A DNA stretch of 64,000 bases from Henckelia pumila (Eukaryota > Streptophyta > Magnoliopsida > Lamiales > Gesneriaceae): the NCBI RefSeq assembly GCF_033568475.1, contig NC_133123.1:5270001-5334000 (forward strand), in the 5' to 3' direction. Under the pieces are notes generated by a model. The model had not been told where the DNA came from, did not search any database, and worked only from the letters and a program-made list of their open reading frames with translations. Numbering within the stretch: position 1 is the stretch's first letter; every line of letters starts with the position of its first letter. This document shows, one piece after another, positions 13,401 to 25,959 of the stretch. The translations under genes were made by a program, and so were the position numbers.

Positions 13401-14050
13401 TAGGGGTGTTAATTTGAGTGGGTTGGGTTGGTTCGGGTCGGGTTGACAAAAATAATTTTAAAAAATTCGTCAATTCGAACCCGACCTGAACCCGAACCAA
13501 CCCGAAAATGCCCAACCCGAACTTGAACCTGGCTAACACGCATTATCCGATCAACCTGAACCAACCCGATTTTATTTTTTATTTTTTAACAAAATAATTA
13601 AATAAAAATTCAAAACACACAATAATAATATTAAAATTTAATTTAATCACATAATAATAAAATCTTAGCTTATCTATAATTTAAATTTAAACTTTTAGTT
13701 GTAGAAAATTTAAAGTATACTTATTATAAAAAATAAAAAATTATTTTAAAAAATAAAAATTGTATAAAATAAACATTAAATGACGAAAATATATTATATC
13801 AATATACAATAATTTTTTTTCAAACATACATCGTATAAAAATGTAGTAAATCTATCTTAATTTTATATAAAAAATAATAATAATAATTAAAAGTTTCAGG
13901 TCATTTTGGGTCAACCGGGTTAAGCCGAACCCGATTAATTTTTTCGGGTTAGCTTTCGGGTCAATCCGATTCGACCCAAACCAAAAAAATCCCAAACTCT
14001 AACTTGATATTTTTCGGGTTGGCGGGTTGGGTTGAGTTTTGACACCCCTA
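13401..14050. mobile_element. Non-autonomous hAT-type DNA transposon (650 bp)
   Basis: Begins TAGGGGTGTTAA and ends TTGACACCCCTA, an imperfect terminal inverted repeat. It is flanked by a perfect 8-bp direct repeat GTTTTTAT (13393-13400 and 14051-14058), the size used by hAT transposases. Subterminal stretches are rich in short GGGTTGG/CGGGT words and their complements (AACCCGAACC), with an AT-rich centre. No transposase remains. The perfect target duplication suggests a fairly recent insertion. Confidence 0.85.
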
Positions 14051-14272
14051 GTTTTTATAGATTAAAAAATGAGTGAATTGTGAATAAATCCCTAAACCCA
14101 AACCTAATTTTTTTTATTAATCCCTACAATAAAAATTCTTTCTTAAAACTCCCTAGGACCACCAAACATGGTCAAATCCAATGTTTAATTCTTGTACTCA
14201 ATTTATGCATTTATGTACTTCATTTATGCAATAATTGTGCTCAATTATGGTACTTTGAATTATCCGCAAAAT

Positions 14273-17200
14273 TGGTATCAGAGCCTTAGGTTAATTATTC
14301 AGATATTATATTATTCGTTAAATCATATCGCAACCAGCGTGGTGATAAAGGACAACTTTTTCACCAAAAAATGAAAGATCCAAGAAGGTTTGGAGAAACC
14401 ATGTTGAAAATAACAACAGAACAAGAACTCCAAACAGAGGATATGGAGCTTCTCAAGGTAACTCTAAATTACAGAGATATAGAATTAGAAAATAAGATAT
14501 CCCTTGAAGATGTCAAAAAGAGGCTCAAAGAAATTTATAACGAGCATCCTTTGGCATGGTGGGATAGAAATCAACTCAAAGTCAGCTTTACTCTAAAGAA
14601 AGACAAAGAGTATGAATTCGTCAGATATAATTCTATCCCGATGAACATAACAGATCAAAGGGATATAAGAATGATTATCAAGGAATATTTGGACCTTGGT
14701 CTAATCAAAGAAGGAGTTTCATCATATAGCAACCCACGTTTTCTGGTCAGAAATCATGGTGAAATAAAAAGAGGAAAACCCAGGTTAGTTATTAACCACC
14801 AATGTATTAATAAAATCCTGGAGTTTGATGGGTACTTCATACCCAGTAGAGAACATCTAATTAGATGTGTACGAAATGCTAGAGTGTTCTCAAAATTTGA
14901 TTGTAAGTCTGGATTTTACCATATTCGAATGAAAGAATGAAGTAAGAAATTCACAGTCTTGTCTACTCCACAAGAACACTATATTTGGGAAGTTATGCCT
15001 ATGGGATAAGCCAATGCACCCCAGATATTTCAAAGAAAGATGGATAACCTTTTTAAAGATTATTTCAACTTTATGTTTGTTTATATTGATGATATTCTTA
15101 TTAGCATAAAAAAACATCGACGAACATGTTAACATTTAGAGATTTTCTCTAAAACTTGTAAACAAGAAGGACTGGTTTTATCTGAAAAGAAAGCAGTCAT
15201 AGCAACAAGGAAAATTGAATTCCTTGGTATTGAGATTGATGAAACTGGAATAATTCTACAACCTCATATTGTGGAAAAGGTAAAGAATTTTCCAGATAAA
15301 CTCAAAGATGTAAAACAACTTTAGAGTTTTCTAGGAGTAGTTAATTTTGCAGGTATGTTCATAAACAACCTAGCAATGTACAGAAAGGTGTTTAGTCCTT
15401 TGTTAAAAAAGGATGCCAGGTTTATATGGACCGATGGTCATACTAAAGGGATAAACCAATTAAAGGAGATATGTAAAAATCTCCCAAAAATGGCTATACC
15501 CGTAGATGAAGATGATCTGGTATTATTTACGGATGCCAGTGACGAATGGTGGGCAGCAGTCCTTACCAAGATCACCCCGGATGGAAAAATACCATGCAGA
15601 TACTGTAGCGGTCTTTTTTCAGAATCTGAGGCCATCATATGGCATATCAACAAGAAGGAATTTTATGCAGTTAAAAGGGCTTTCGAAAAATGGCCATTAT
15701 TTTTACTTGCTAAAAAATTCATGCTGAAGGTTGATAACACCCAGGTAAAAGCTCTCATAAGAAATAAGATTGAATCTAAACCTGAGAAAGCTAGGTTATT
15801 AAGATGGCAAGCATTATGTCAAAATTATATTTTTGATATCGTTATTATTAAATCTCATGAAAATATTATTGCAGATTTCTTAACAAGAGATGGAAGGCAG
15901 TTACGTGGATTCCATCATGAAAATACAAAGGCATCTCAGGGAACACCTTGGTTTGCTTCAAAAAAAGTTCAACTAGTTAGCCATTAATGCTGAAATGGCC
16001 GGCAGGTTACAACAAGCTGATCGGATCAAAGTATCTAATCGAATTATAGGATGTATACAAGCTCAAACCCAACTATGGGATGCTATTCAAGGGCCAATTG
16101 TGGAGGCTATAGAGAAAGCATTGGTTTTTTATAAACAAGATATGCTAAAACCATTGATTTTACAAGAACAAGAAATACAACCACCGATTGTGAAACAAGA
16201 TGTTGAGGAATCTAAAACTCAAGAAAAAAGTGCTAATCTATCATCAGCCTTTGGTGATCTGGATGGAGCAAAAATTGATTAGGATAACTCATCAAGTCAA
16301 CCCTCCGTCTTTGGGGTAAAAGAGGAAGAGATCAATCTTAGGCCCAACACAGACAATGGCAAATCTAAGATTGATACTAACCCAGCTATCATTTATCCAT
16401 TTCAGGTTTATCAACAGAGGTGGAAGAAATTAAGTACAAGAAGTTAAATTAACCCTAACACTTGCAGGGTTGATGTTGCAAGGATATATCCAAGGGTTTG
16501 GCTAAAAAATAATGTCAACCTTAAGGAAGTAAAGCTATGGTATGAATTTGGGGCTTTAGCCTCAGTTTATACAAATTCACCAAGCTTTCAGGAGATATCA
16601 CAGCTACCAAAATGGATTCAGGAAGCAGTCCAAGAAACTTGGGCAAATAACGACCATTTGTCCAGAGGAGATGTGCTCGAATTATACTTTTTTAGTGCAA
16701 CTCCAAAACCAACAGGGAAAGGATCACACGAGCCCTTTCATTTCATCAAGCTAAGGAGACCTGACATGAATAATCAAAGATTCATCAAGGATCCTATATC
16801 TGAAGAAATAGCATTAGTGTCCACTTTTGGAGAAAATGAAATTTCAACCAGAAGGGCATGAGGTATTTGGGTTTGTCACACCGAGATGGACAAGGTCAAG
16901 TTTTTGTTCAAATTTTATCAAAATTTTGTGAACGGATCATTCCTATTAAACACAATGACAGGAAAAACTGCGGCTTTTGCGGAAGAACTCTTCGAAAAGA
17001 AGAGGAACTTTTTGTGGAACAACAAGCTACCGGGGAGTAAAGAGTCTCGCCGAAAATTTTGTAACATGGCTCATATCGAAATATGGTCAAAAAATATATG
17101 CCCAGAGTGTCCAAACCAGAAGGAGCCAGAATTCGAAAAAACCTTCAGACCCCGAACGGATCGAAAAGAATTTTTCGAGACAAGCAAAGGTGGACAAGGA

Positions 17201-17562
17201 CCACCAAAGATGCGTTTTTTCAGGGGACCACTGCAAAAGCAGAAGATGACCCGAAAACAATAAAGAAGACATGCGAGGAGGATAGAGCCAAAAGAAAAAT
17301 AACGACATGTGACTCCTCCACAAACAAACGATGACATCAATAATGGCATAACAGGACAAGATGGATAACGGGTGACTCATTCACTAGCTAAAGATGTCAT
17401 TAATAATGGCAGAGAAGGACAAGGCAAAACAGCTGTAATATTCCCTGAAGTTTCTCGGTGAAACGAGTGGAACCTCGGCTATAAATACAAGCGTTCAAGA
17501 AAGCTGAAGATATCGATCGTTTCCTTCAATTTTCTTACAAATAAATTGTAATATTTGGGACA
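14273..17562 (+). mobile_element. Pararetrovirus copy 1 (+): primer site, RT-RNase H, TAV-like region; no CP or MP
   Basis: A primer-binding site TGGTATCAGAGCC (14273-14285), complementary to the 3' end of initiator Met-tRNA, is followed almost at once by the polymerase (about 14370-15930). That region includes the RT template-binding, YIDDI and RNase H regions (FTDAS, DNTQVKAL). A TAV-like region follows (about 15990-17330), and a promoter with TATAAATA at 17480-17487. The coat and movement parts seen in copy 2 are absent, so this is an internally deleted copy. The polymerase is broken, with roughly three or four breaks visible, and the TAV-like part has a few more. It is very close in sequence to copy 2, so the two are of similar age. 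Confidence 0.8.
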
Positions 17563-18059
17563 ATTCCTAAATATATCCCTGTATCTTTTTTATTTTCCGT
17601 ATTATATCCCTTTCACTTTTTATTTTCCAAATATATCCCTGATTCATTAAATAGTTTCTTGAATTTGTCCTTAAAACTAAATAATGTCCATTCTACCCTT
17701 TATTTCCCTATTTAAAATTTAAAGGTTTAATCTCATCATGCTTTCGTCAGTAAATTAAAGCAGAATACCTCTTTGACCACACTGTTGCCGGGTTATGTCC
17801 ACCGGGTTTTACAGGTTGTTCCTCACAACCAAACCACGCGATCGCAACCGATGGTTCCTGACACAGACTCCTTCAGCAGAAACTAGCACAGCCCTATTTC
17901 GTTTCCACCCTTAGGGCGTATAGTAAAAACTTATGATAGAGAAGAGCTTCGAAAATTTATTCAAATAACATATTATTACATAAATCAACCTCCTTTGAAG
18001 AGGATGAGATTACTTGTTTAGCTACTCATAGTAGCCTTGTTTTTTAAATACATAAAAGT
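17563..18059 (-). mobile_element. Pararetrovirus leader segments between the two copies
   Basis: 17563-17720 resembles, in the + orientation, the sequence just upstream of the copy 2 primer site (27890-28058 read on -). 17725-18059 read on the minus strand matches the segment at 28059-28440 read on the plus strand, including CTACTATGAGTAGCTAAACAAG and CTCTTCAAAGGAG. It continues the copy 2 leader beyond the solo LTR. No coding signal. Confidence 0.6.
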
Positions 18060-18064
18060 AAAAC

Positions 18065-20750
18065 TGAAACGCCCTAGAACTACTAAATGCGGAAAAACTT
18101 TTTTTTTATTTTATACTATACTATATACATATACGCCCATACATATATGTATAAACTTTAAAAATAATATTACAAATAATAACTCGCTTAATAAAATAAT
18201 AAACATTTATTTGATAAAATCTTGAGTCATGTAATAGATAAAATAATGCCTATAATGAAAATTTATAACTTATGTCTACTAAAATCATGAAAAATCAATA
18301 AGTATTCATAACCACTCAAAACATAAAAATATCCTGAATATATAACTCATGCATAAATAAAATCCTAGCGAGACGGTCACGGGGCCACTGCCATGCTCGC
18401 TCATACGTCCTCGCCACCGGTAGGAGCTACATCATACTCACCTGCACCATATAAGCGTAGTGAGCCTAGAGGCTCAACATGTCTAATCCTTTATAACAAG
18501 GTTAAAAATAATGCATCACGTAAATACTAATACATATACATGTACAGGAGCATGCGTGGAAACATTTTTCATAACATAAATGCTTAATTATAAATCTTAT
18601 ACATAACATAACTTTCTTCATCATACATAACATAATTGAGCATGTCATAAACATAAAAACTGTGTATGGTCATATCCATGAATGTGACTAATAACTGTGC
18701 CGACTGATCAGTCTAAAGAACCATCGTACGTGGCGGTGGATAAATCCACCTCTATGCTGGTAGTAAACTACCTCTGTGCCAGTGGTAAAACCCACTTCTA
18801 TGCCGGTAGTAGAACTACCTCTGTGTCAGTGGTAAAACCCACTTCTATGCTGTCACATCACTTCAATTTCCATAAAAATATTTTTCATGCTCAAATCTTA
18901 ATCATAAACACATCATAAAATATTTCATGTATGCATGCACTTAAAATATGTCCGTAATATATATTTAATTAATTTTAATAATAAATATACTTTTATTTAA
19001 AATAGACTTCATGCATAAAAAATAATTAAATATATATTCCGGACTTAGTTTATTTTCATGGGTTGGTCCAGACTGCTGGTCTCTCTACTAAACCCCTTAA
19101 CTGACTTAAAGCCTGTTAACTAACTTAAAGCCCATAATTAAATAACTAATTTTAAAAAAAATATAATTTTTACTAAAATAAAATACTTAAATGTTATTGG
19201 GCTTAAATAAAAATATTTAGGCCCAATAACTAATTAATTCATAAAAATTCCTAGACTGGCCCAATAAAATCACTGACTAGCCCAAAAATTCCGATGGGCC
19301 CACGGACCCATAGAATTATTGGGTTAACTTAAAAATAATTTAAAAAGCCCAAATAAAATTATTTGGAGGCCCAAATAATTTTCTAACTAATTAAATGGCC
19401 CAAACAACCAATTAAATCATTAAATATTTTAAAATTAACATACTCGAGCCCGACCCACCTAGCCCGGACCCGGACCTGCCTGACCCGACCCTAGACCCTA
19501 CTGACCCGGCCCACTACCCTGACCCGACCCGGAACCACCCAGCACCCCCCTACCCGACGCCCCCCCCTCTCCTAGCCCTCGGCTGCGCGAGCAGCAGCCC
19601 TTTAGGGGCTGCTGCCGCCTCCGCTTCGGCCGCCCCTGGCCGGAGCGCCGCCGGCAGGACCTTCCCAGGGTCCTGCCGGTTCGAGCCATGCCATGGTTAG
19701 GCTGGTTCATGGCCTAGCATGAACCAGCCGTGACCTCTTCCCTACAACCCTAGCTGTGCCCCTCCAAGACCCAAAACCTTACACTAGCTTGGAACCAGCC
19801 GTGAGCCACCCTAACCCCTGACCTTGCTCGACCCTAATGAACCTCCGAACACCCCTTGGCCGAGACCTAGCCCCTGGACCGTGCCATGTTGGACAAAACA
19901 TGAGCCATGACAAGAAATACCCAAACATGCATAAACCTCCATAAAATTGCATAAATTTCGAAATATTCAAATGACATCAAAATAAAACATTATGCAAGAT
20001 TAATAGCTTATATGGTGTTCAAACGAAGGAATAGACATGCCTTTGATAATTATTTGACAACGAACGATGCGTTTACGGGACTCCGGGACGATGAACGGAC
20101 CAAAATAAACCAAGACAATGATGGATCGGCTATGGAGGTTGAGGTTTTCTGTCAAAACTATGGTGGAGGCTGATGAAACGTGAGGAAGATGATGAACAGG
20201 ATGAAAGTGACGGCTTGGTAGTGGGTTGTGGGGTTGGGTAGGTTAGATAATAGGTTAAAAAATATATTATTAAATAATATAACATTATTCTATAAAACTA
20301 ATATTTAAAAACCCTTAATAAATAATAATAATTTGATGGGGAAAAAAGCTAAATCCCGAAATTAAAACTTTGGGAATTTTTAAATATTAATAAAAGTCAA
20401 TAAAATGACTTATTTTTGCTAAAAATAAACCCTTAAATAAATATATAATTAAATACTAAAATATTCTTGACAAAATACCTTAAAATATTATTTTAAGGCT
20501 CATAAAACTCATAAAATATTTTTGGCTAAATATTTTGGTATCTCGTCCGTCCACGGTCCCGTCTACGCGATCAAAACCAATTAATTTCCATAAATCACAA
20601 AAATCACTAATTTTGGGTTAAATGCTAAAATAACTTAAATCATGCATATAAATCACATAATAACACATAAATTCATTTAACCCTTATTTTAAAATTAATT
20701 TCTCCTAATTATGCATGCGAATTTACGTATTAAAATTTTCGGGTGTTACA
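18065..20750 (-). mobile_element. Solo LTR (2,686 bp) inserted in the pararetrovirus leader
   Basis: On the minus strand it starts TGTAACACCCG and ends GGGCGTTTCA. A 5-bp target duplication AAAAC flanks it (18060-18064 and 20751-20755). Removing it rejoins viral leader sequence similar to that at 28059-28130, so it is younger than the virus. It has no internal region and no coding potential. About 19440-19900 is an unusually GC-rich stretch with stacked hairpins (for example GGCAGGACC...GGTCCTGCC and CATGAACCAGCC with its complement). About 18750-18850 is a short minisatellite. Superfamily not certain; Ty3/gypsy is a guess. Confidence 0.88.
18751..18853. repeat. Minisatellite (about 46-47-bp unit, two and a fraction copies) inside the solo LTR
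   Basis: TCTATGCTGGTAGTA...ACCTCTGTGCCAGTGGTAAAACCCACT is repeated once with small changes, and the unit begins a third time at 18844. The units touch each other, so this is a tandem repeat and not a CRISPR array. Confidence 0.7.
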
Positions 20751-21039
20751 AAAACTTAATGCAATAGAAAGAGAAATATTACAATGTTTTATTTGTAAGA
20801 AAACTGAAGAAAATGATCGATGTCTTCAGCTTCCTTAAAATCCTGTATTTATAGCCGAAGTTCCACTCGTTTCACCGAGAAACTTCAGGGAATCTTACAG
20901 CTGTCTTGAATTTTTTATGTCATTATTGATGGCATCTTTTGCTAGTGGGAGTCACATGCCCGATGACATCTTTTACTAGTGGAGGAGTCACATGCTTGAC
21001 TTTTTTTTTTGGATTTATTCTCCTCACATGCCTTCTTTA

Positions 21040-22380
21040 TTGTTGTCGGGGCATCTTTTGTTTTTGCAGTGGGCCCCTGGGAAAATGCGATTTTGGTGGT
21101 CCCTGTCCACCTTTGCTTGTCTCGAAAAAATCTTTTCGATCCGTTCGGGGTTTGAAGGTTTTTCCAAATTCTGGCTCCTTCGATTTTGGACATTCTGGGC
21201 AGATATTCTCTGACCATCTTTCGATATGAGTCATGTTACAAAATTTTTGGCGAGTTTCTTTACTCCCCGGCAGCTTGTTGTTTCACAAAAAGTTCCTCTT
21301 CTTTTCGAAGAGTTCTTCCGCAAAAGCTGTAGTTTTTCCTGTCATTGTGTTTAACAGAAATGATCCGTTCACAGAATTTTGATAAAATTTGAACGAAAAC
21401 TTGACCTTATCCATCTCGGTGAGATAAACCCAAATACCCCATGCCCTTCTGGTTGAAATTTCATTTTCTCCAAAGGTGGACACCAATGGTATTTCTTCAG
21501 ATATAGGATCCTTGATAAATCTTTGATTATTCATGTCAGGTCTCCTTAGCTTGATGAAATGAAAGGGCTCGTGTGATCCTTTTCCTGTTGGTTCTGGAGC
21601 AGCACTAAAGAAGTATAACTCGAGCACATCTCCTCTGGACAAATGATCATTATTTGCCCATGTTTCTTGGACTGCTTCCTGAATCCATTTTGGTAGTTGT
21701 GATATTTCTTAGAAGCCTGGTGAAGTTGTATAAACTGAGGCTAGAGCCACAAATTCATACCATAGCTTTGCATCCTTAGGATTGACATTGTTTTTTAGCC
21801 AAACCCTTGGATATATTCCTGCAACATCAACCCTGCAAGTGATCGGGTTGATTTCACTTCTTGTACTTAATTTCTTCCATCTTTGTTGATAAACCTGAAA
21901 TGGAGAAATTACAGCTGGGTTAGTATCAATCTTAGATTTTCCCTTGTCAGTGTAGGGCCTAAGATTGATCTCTTCCTCTTTTACCCCAGAGGCGGAGGGT
22001 TGACTTTATAAGTTATCCTCATTAATTGTTGCTTTATCTAGATTATCAAAAGCTGATGATAGATTAGCGCTTGTTTCTTGAGTATTAGAATCCTCAACAT
22101 ATTGTTTTACAACCGGTGACTGTATTTCTTGTTTTTGAGAAACCAGTAGTTTTTCTATGGCACGCATAATTGACCCTTGAATAGCAGCCCATAGTTGAGT
22201 TTGAGCTTGCATACATCCCGTGATTCGATTGGATACTTTGATCCTATCAGCTTGTTGTAACCTGCCCGCCATATCGGCACTTATGACAAGCTGGTTGAAC
22301 TCGGTTTGAAGCAACCCAAGGTGTTCCTTGAGATGCCTCTGCATTTTCATGATGGAATCTACGTCACTGCCTTCCATCTC
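21040..22380 (-). mobile_element. Fossil part: transactivator (TAV)-like region of copy 2
   Basis: Follows the polymerase as a separate region, as ORF VI does in caulimoviruses. It starts with a helical segment rich in Gln/Glu, then blocks such as LSRGDVLELYFFSA, HEPFHFIKLRRPD and KVKFSFKFYQN. The matching region in copy 1 lies at about 15990-17330. The assignment rests mainly on position and general character. Broken, with a few interruptions. Confidence 0.5.
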
Positions 22381-24700
22381 TTGTTAAGAAATCTGCAAGA
22401 ATATTTTCATGAGATTTAATAATAACAATATCAAAAATATAATTTTGACATAAAGCTTGTCATCTTAATAACCTAGCCTTCTCAGGTTTAGATTCAATCT
22501 TATTCCTTAGGAAAGCTTTTACCTGAGTGTTATCAACCTTCAAAGTGAATTTTTTAGCAAGTAAAAATAATGACCATTTTTTGAAAGCCCTTTTAACTGC
22601 ATAAAATTCCTTTTCGTTGATATGTCATCTGATAGCCTCAGATTCTTAAAAAATACCGCTACAGTATCTGCATGGTATTTCTCCATCCGGAGTGATCTTA
22701 GTAAGAACTGCTGCTCACCATTCGTCACTGGCGTCTGTAAATAACACCAGATCATCTTCATCCATAGGTATAGCCATTTTTGGGAGATTCTTACATATGT
22801 CTTTTAATTGGTTCACCCCTTTAGTATGTTCATCGGTCCATATAAACCTTGCATTCTTTTTTAACAAAGGACTAAACACCTTTCTATACATTGCCAGATT
22901 GTTTATGAACATCCCTGTAAAATTAACTACTCCTAGAAAACTTTGGAGTTGTTTTACATCTTTGAGTTTATCTGGAAAATTCTTTACCTTTTCCAAAATA
23001 TAAGGTTGTAGAATTATTCCAGTTTCATCAATCTCAATTCCAAGGAATTCAATTTTCCTTGTTGCTATGACTGATTTCTTTTTAGATAAAACCAGTCCTT
23101 CTTGTGTACAAATTTTAGAGAAAATCTCTAAATGTTTAATATGTTCATCTATGTTTTTTGATGTTATAAGAATATCATCAATATAAACAAACATGAAGTT
23201 GAAATAATCTTTAAAAATATTATCCATCTTTCTTTGAAATATTTGGGGTGCATTAGCCAATCCCATAGGCATAACTTCACAGATATAATGTCATTGTGGT
23301 GTAGAGAAGACTATGAATTTCTTACTGCCTTCTTCCATTCAAATCTGGTAAAATCCAGACTTACAATCAAATTTTGAGAACACTCTAGCATTTCGTGCAC
23401 AGCTAATTAGATGTTCTCTACTGGGTATGAAGTAGCCATCAAATTCCAAGATTTTATTAATACCTTGGTAGTTAATAACTAACCTGGGTTTTCCTCTTTT
23501 TATTTCACCATGATTTTTGACCAGAAAACCTGGGCTGCTATATGGTGAAACTTATTCTTTGATTAGACCAAGGTCCAAATGTTCCTTGATAATCATTCTC
23601 ATATCCCTTTGATATGTTATGTTTATTGGGATAGGCTTATATCTGACGAATTCATACTCTTTGCCTTCCTTTAGAGTAAGACTGACTATGAGTTGATTTC
23701 TATCCCACCATGCCAAAGGATGCTCGTTGTAACTTTATTTGAGCCTCTTTTTGACATCTTCAAGGGATACTTTATTTTCTAAATATCTCTGTGATTTAGA
23801 GTTACTTTGAGAAGCTCCATATCCTCTGTTTGGAGTTCTTGTTCTGTTGTTATTTTCAACATGGTTTCTCCAAACCTTCTTGGATCTTTCATTTTTGGGT
23901 GAAAAAGTTGTCCTTTATCACCACGCTGACTGCGAAATATTATCGGTATTTGTCGATAAAAAGCAACCTTGAGTCGTTGAACGATAATTTTATGATCACA
24001 AATTATAGTGAACATAAGTATTCTTGACTCATTGTCTTGTGTGTACTTCTTAAACATTTTTAAGAAGTTATTTCATAACAGGATATCAGCTCCTGTATCA
24101 TGGAAATAGATTGGTGGTGTCTTTACCTTGTACCAAGGTGTTTGACCTGCTCCTCCTATAAGGATCTCTGCTTGTTTTATTCCTTTGCAAAGAATTAAAA
24201 TTCTTTGAGAGAAATGTCGTCCAACAATTTTTGGCAATTCTTCTTCACATTTTTTAGGGAAGACTCATATTTTTGCTGTACAAATTTCTGCTCCCGAGTC
24301 AATATAAGCTGCAAAATATTCAGCCTTATATTGTTCATACAACATCCCTATTGGAATGTATATGGAGAAAGAACTTGTTGTCATTTTTTAAAGGGATTAC
24401 TAAATGGCCCCGCCATTTTTAACAGACTGTGTTGTAACTCAGTAATCCGATTAAGACTATTTACCTTTAGTTTTCCCAAGGCCTCAGAAGGTAGAGTATG
24501 GTTACTCATTTTTCTACTTCTTCAATGCGTTCTAGTAAATCATGTTCATGACTTACTAATTTCAACAATTGTTTCTTCCTCTGTTTGTAAACAGAGTTTT
24601 TGAATCTGATTAAGGGATTGTTCCTTATCCAATTCTCTTCATTTTCCATCTCGTAGAATTCTTATTGAATCATCCAAGTCTTTTCTTTTGCCATAAACTC
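22380..24700 (-). mobile_element. Fossil part: protease / reverse transcriptase / RNase H of copy 2
   Basis: The RT palm motif (VYIDDILI), the NAPQIFQRKMD block, FLGIEIDETG and the RNase H start (LFTDASDEW) are easy to see. The degraded N-terminal part (about 23900-24700) sits where the aspartic protease should be. This is the best family marker of the locus. Broken in several places. Confidence 0.85.
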
Positions 24701-24720
24701 TATTCCTTTTTAAGGCGTTT

Positions 24721-25959
24721 CTATGGTTTATGGTCCTCCAGAAACTCTAGGCCAAGAATGAGCTGATCCACTTCTTTTCTTGGAATTCCACAGATTTGAA
24801 CTTTCAATTCTCCAATATATATTAATCCTTGGTAAGTTCCTGTTACCTGCTGCTCTAAATAGTAAATCGAGTTACAAGGAAATTGGTTTCTGTGACTTGT
24901 AATTTCGAATACTATTTTGACTTCTTTCCATCCTTCTGGAGATCTAAGTTTTTCTATTATTGAAAACTTCTTTTCTTCTGGTGGAATTTCCTGAATAGGA
25001 GATTTTTCCCACATTCGACTTGTCATTCGGTCACCTTGAAAAGATAACCTTCGGGGTTCTATTTTTAGATCTCTGTATAGAACCGGTTTATCTTGTATTT
25101 GAATGTCTGTTTCCTGAATTAAAGGAAACTCGATTCTTTCCGGGTATATTGCTTGAGCAACTTTTCCAAAGATTTTTGGAATTTCAATAAACTCATTTCT
25201 AAAAAATAATTCAGAATGGTGCGTATTAGAAAGAGCATATGAAATTTGATAAGTAATAGAATATGGTCTATTACCTTCCTTCATTAATCTTTTTTCCTTG
25301 AAATTTTGATGCAACGTCAAGGCTCGATTAAAGTCTCTGTCAGCTAAATTGTAGGCTATTCTTGGATAAATAACTCCTACAATTTTTCCTGCACATAGAT
25401 TTCCTGAGATCGTACCCAGAACAGCATCTTGGATATTCCCCATTCTTTTATCACATACTACGATATCTATGGGTGAATCTATTCCTTCTTTAAAAGTTGC
25501 CTTGATCATTATTTGGATTGCTCCAATATGAATCCAAGACATCGTTCTTGCTACCTCACTTTTCAGCTTTTGCAATTCCTCTCTTACTTCTTCAAAATGA
25601 ATTAACTGCATCTCTATTTGATTACTTGTTAACTCCATCGGGATTGTCATTTCCCTTCTGGATACTTTGTAAATCAAATGATGTCTTCTTTGTCTTAGCC
25701 CTAGGTTGCCTAAGACCCTCTCTACTTGTCCTGCCGAAAATCCTTGGTACTTCTGTAATGTTGGATTTTCTCTCATAATCCTTTGAACCATATTATGAGA
25801 TATCGTGGTTTGACTAAAAAATCCAGTCAAACTCTCTTGTGTTTCGTGTCGAAACACTTCTTCTTTATTCTGATTCTGATTTTGATTCATTTTCAGATTC
25901 ATCTTGGCTAAACAATATATCTTCTTCGTATATACTTTCATCTGAGGGGATATCTTCAA
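24721..25959 (-). mobile_element. Fossil part: movement-protein-like frame of copy 2 (412 aa)
   Basis: An open frame with features of the 30K movement superfamily in Caulimoviridae: a central beta-rich core around IHIGAIQIMIKATF, DIVVCDKRM and LCAGKIVGVIYPRIAYNLADRDF. It lies between coat and polymerase. Its start overlaps the end of the coat frame by about 95 bp. The frame is open over its length. Confidence 0.7.

Noticed and set aside
18751-18853. Possible CRISPR-like repeat array
   Set aside because: The units are contiguous tandem repeats without unique spacers, in a plant LTR.
19498-19710. Gly/Arg-rich 70-codon frame on -
   Set aside because: Caused by GC-rich hairpin sequence inside the solo LTR; low-complexity, no homology.
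25518-25778. 86-codon frame on + in the viral movement-protein region
   Set aside because: Antisense of the conserved viral frame.
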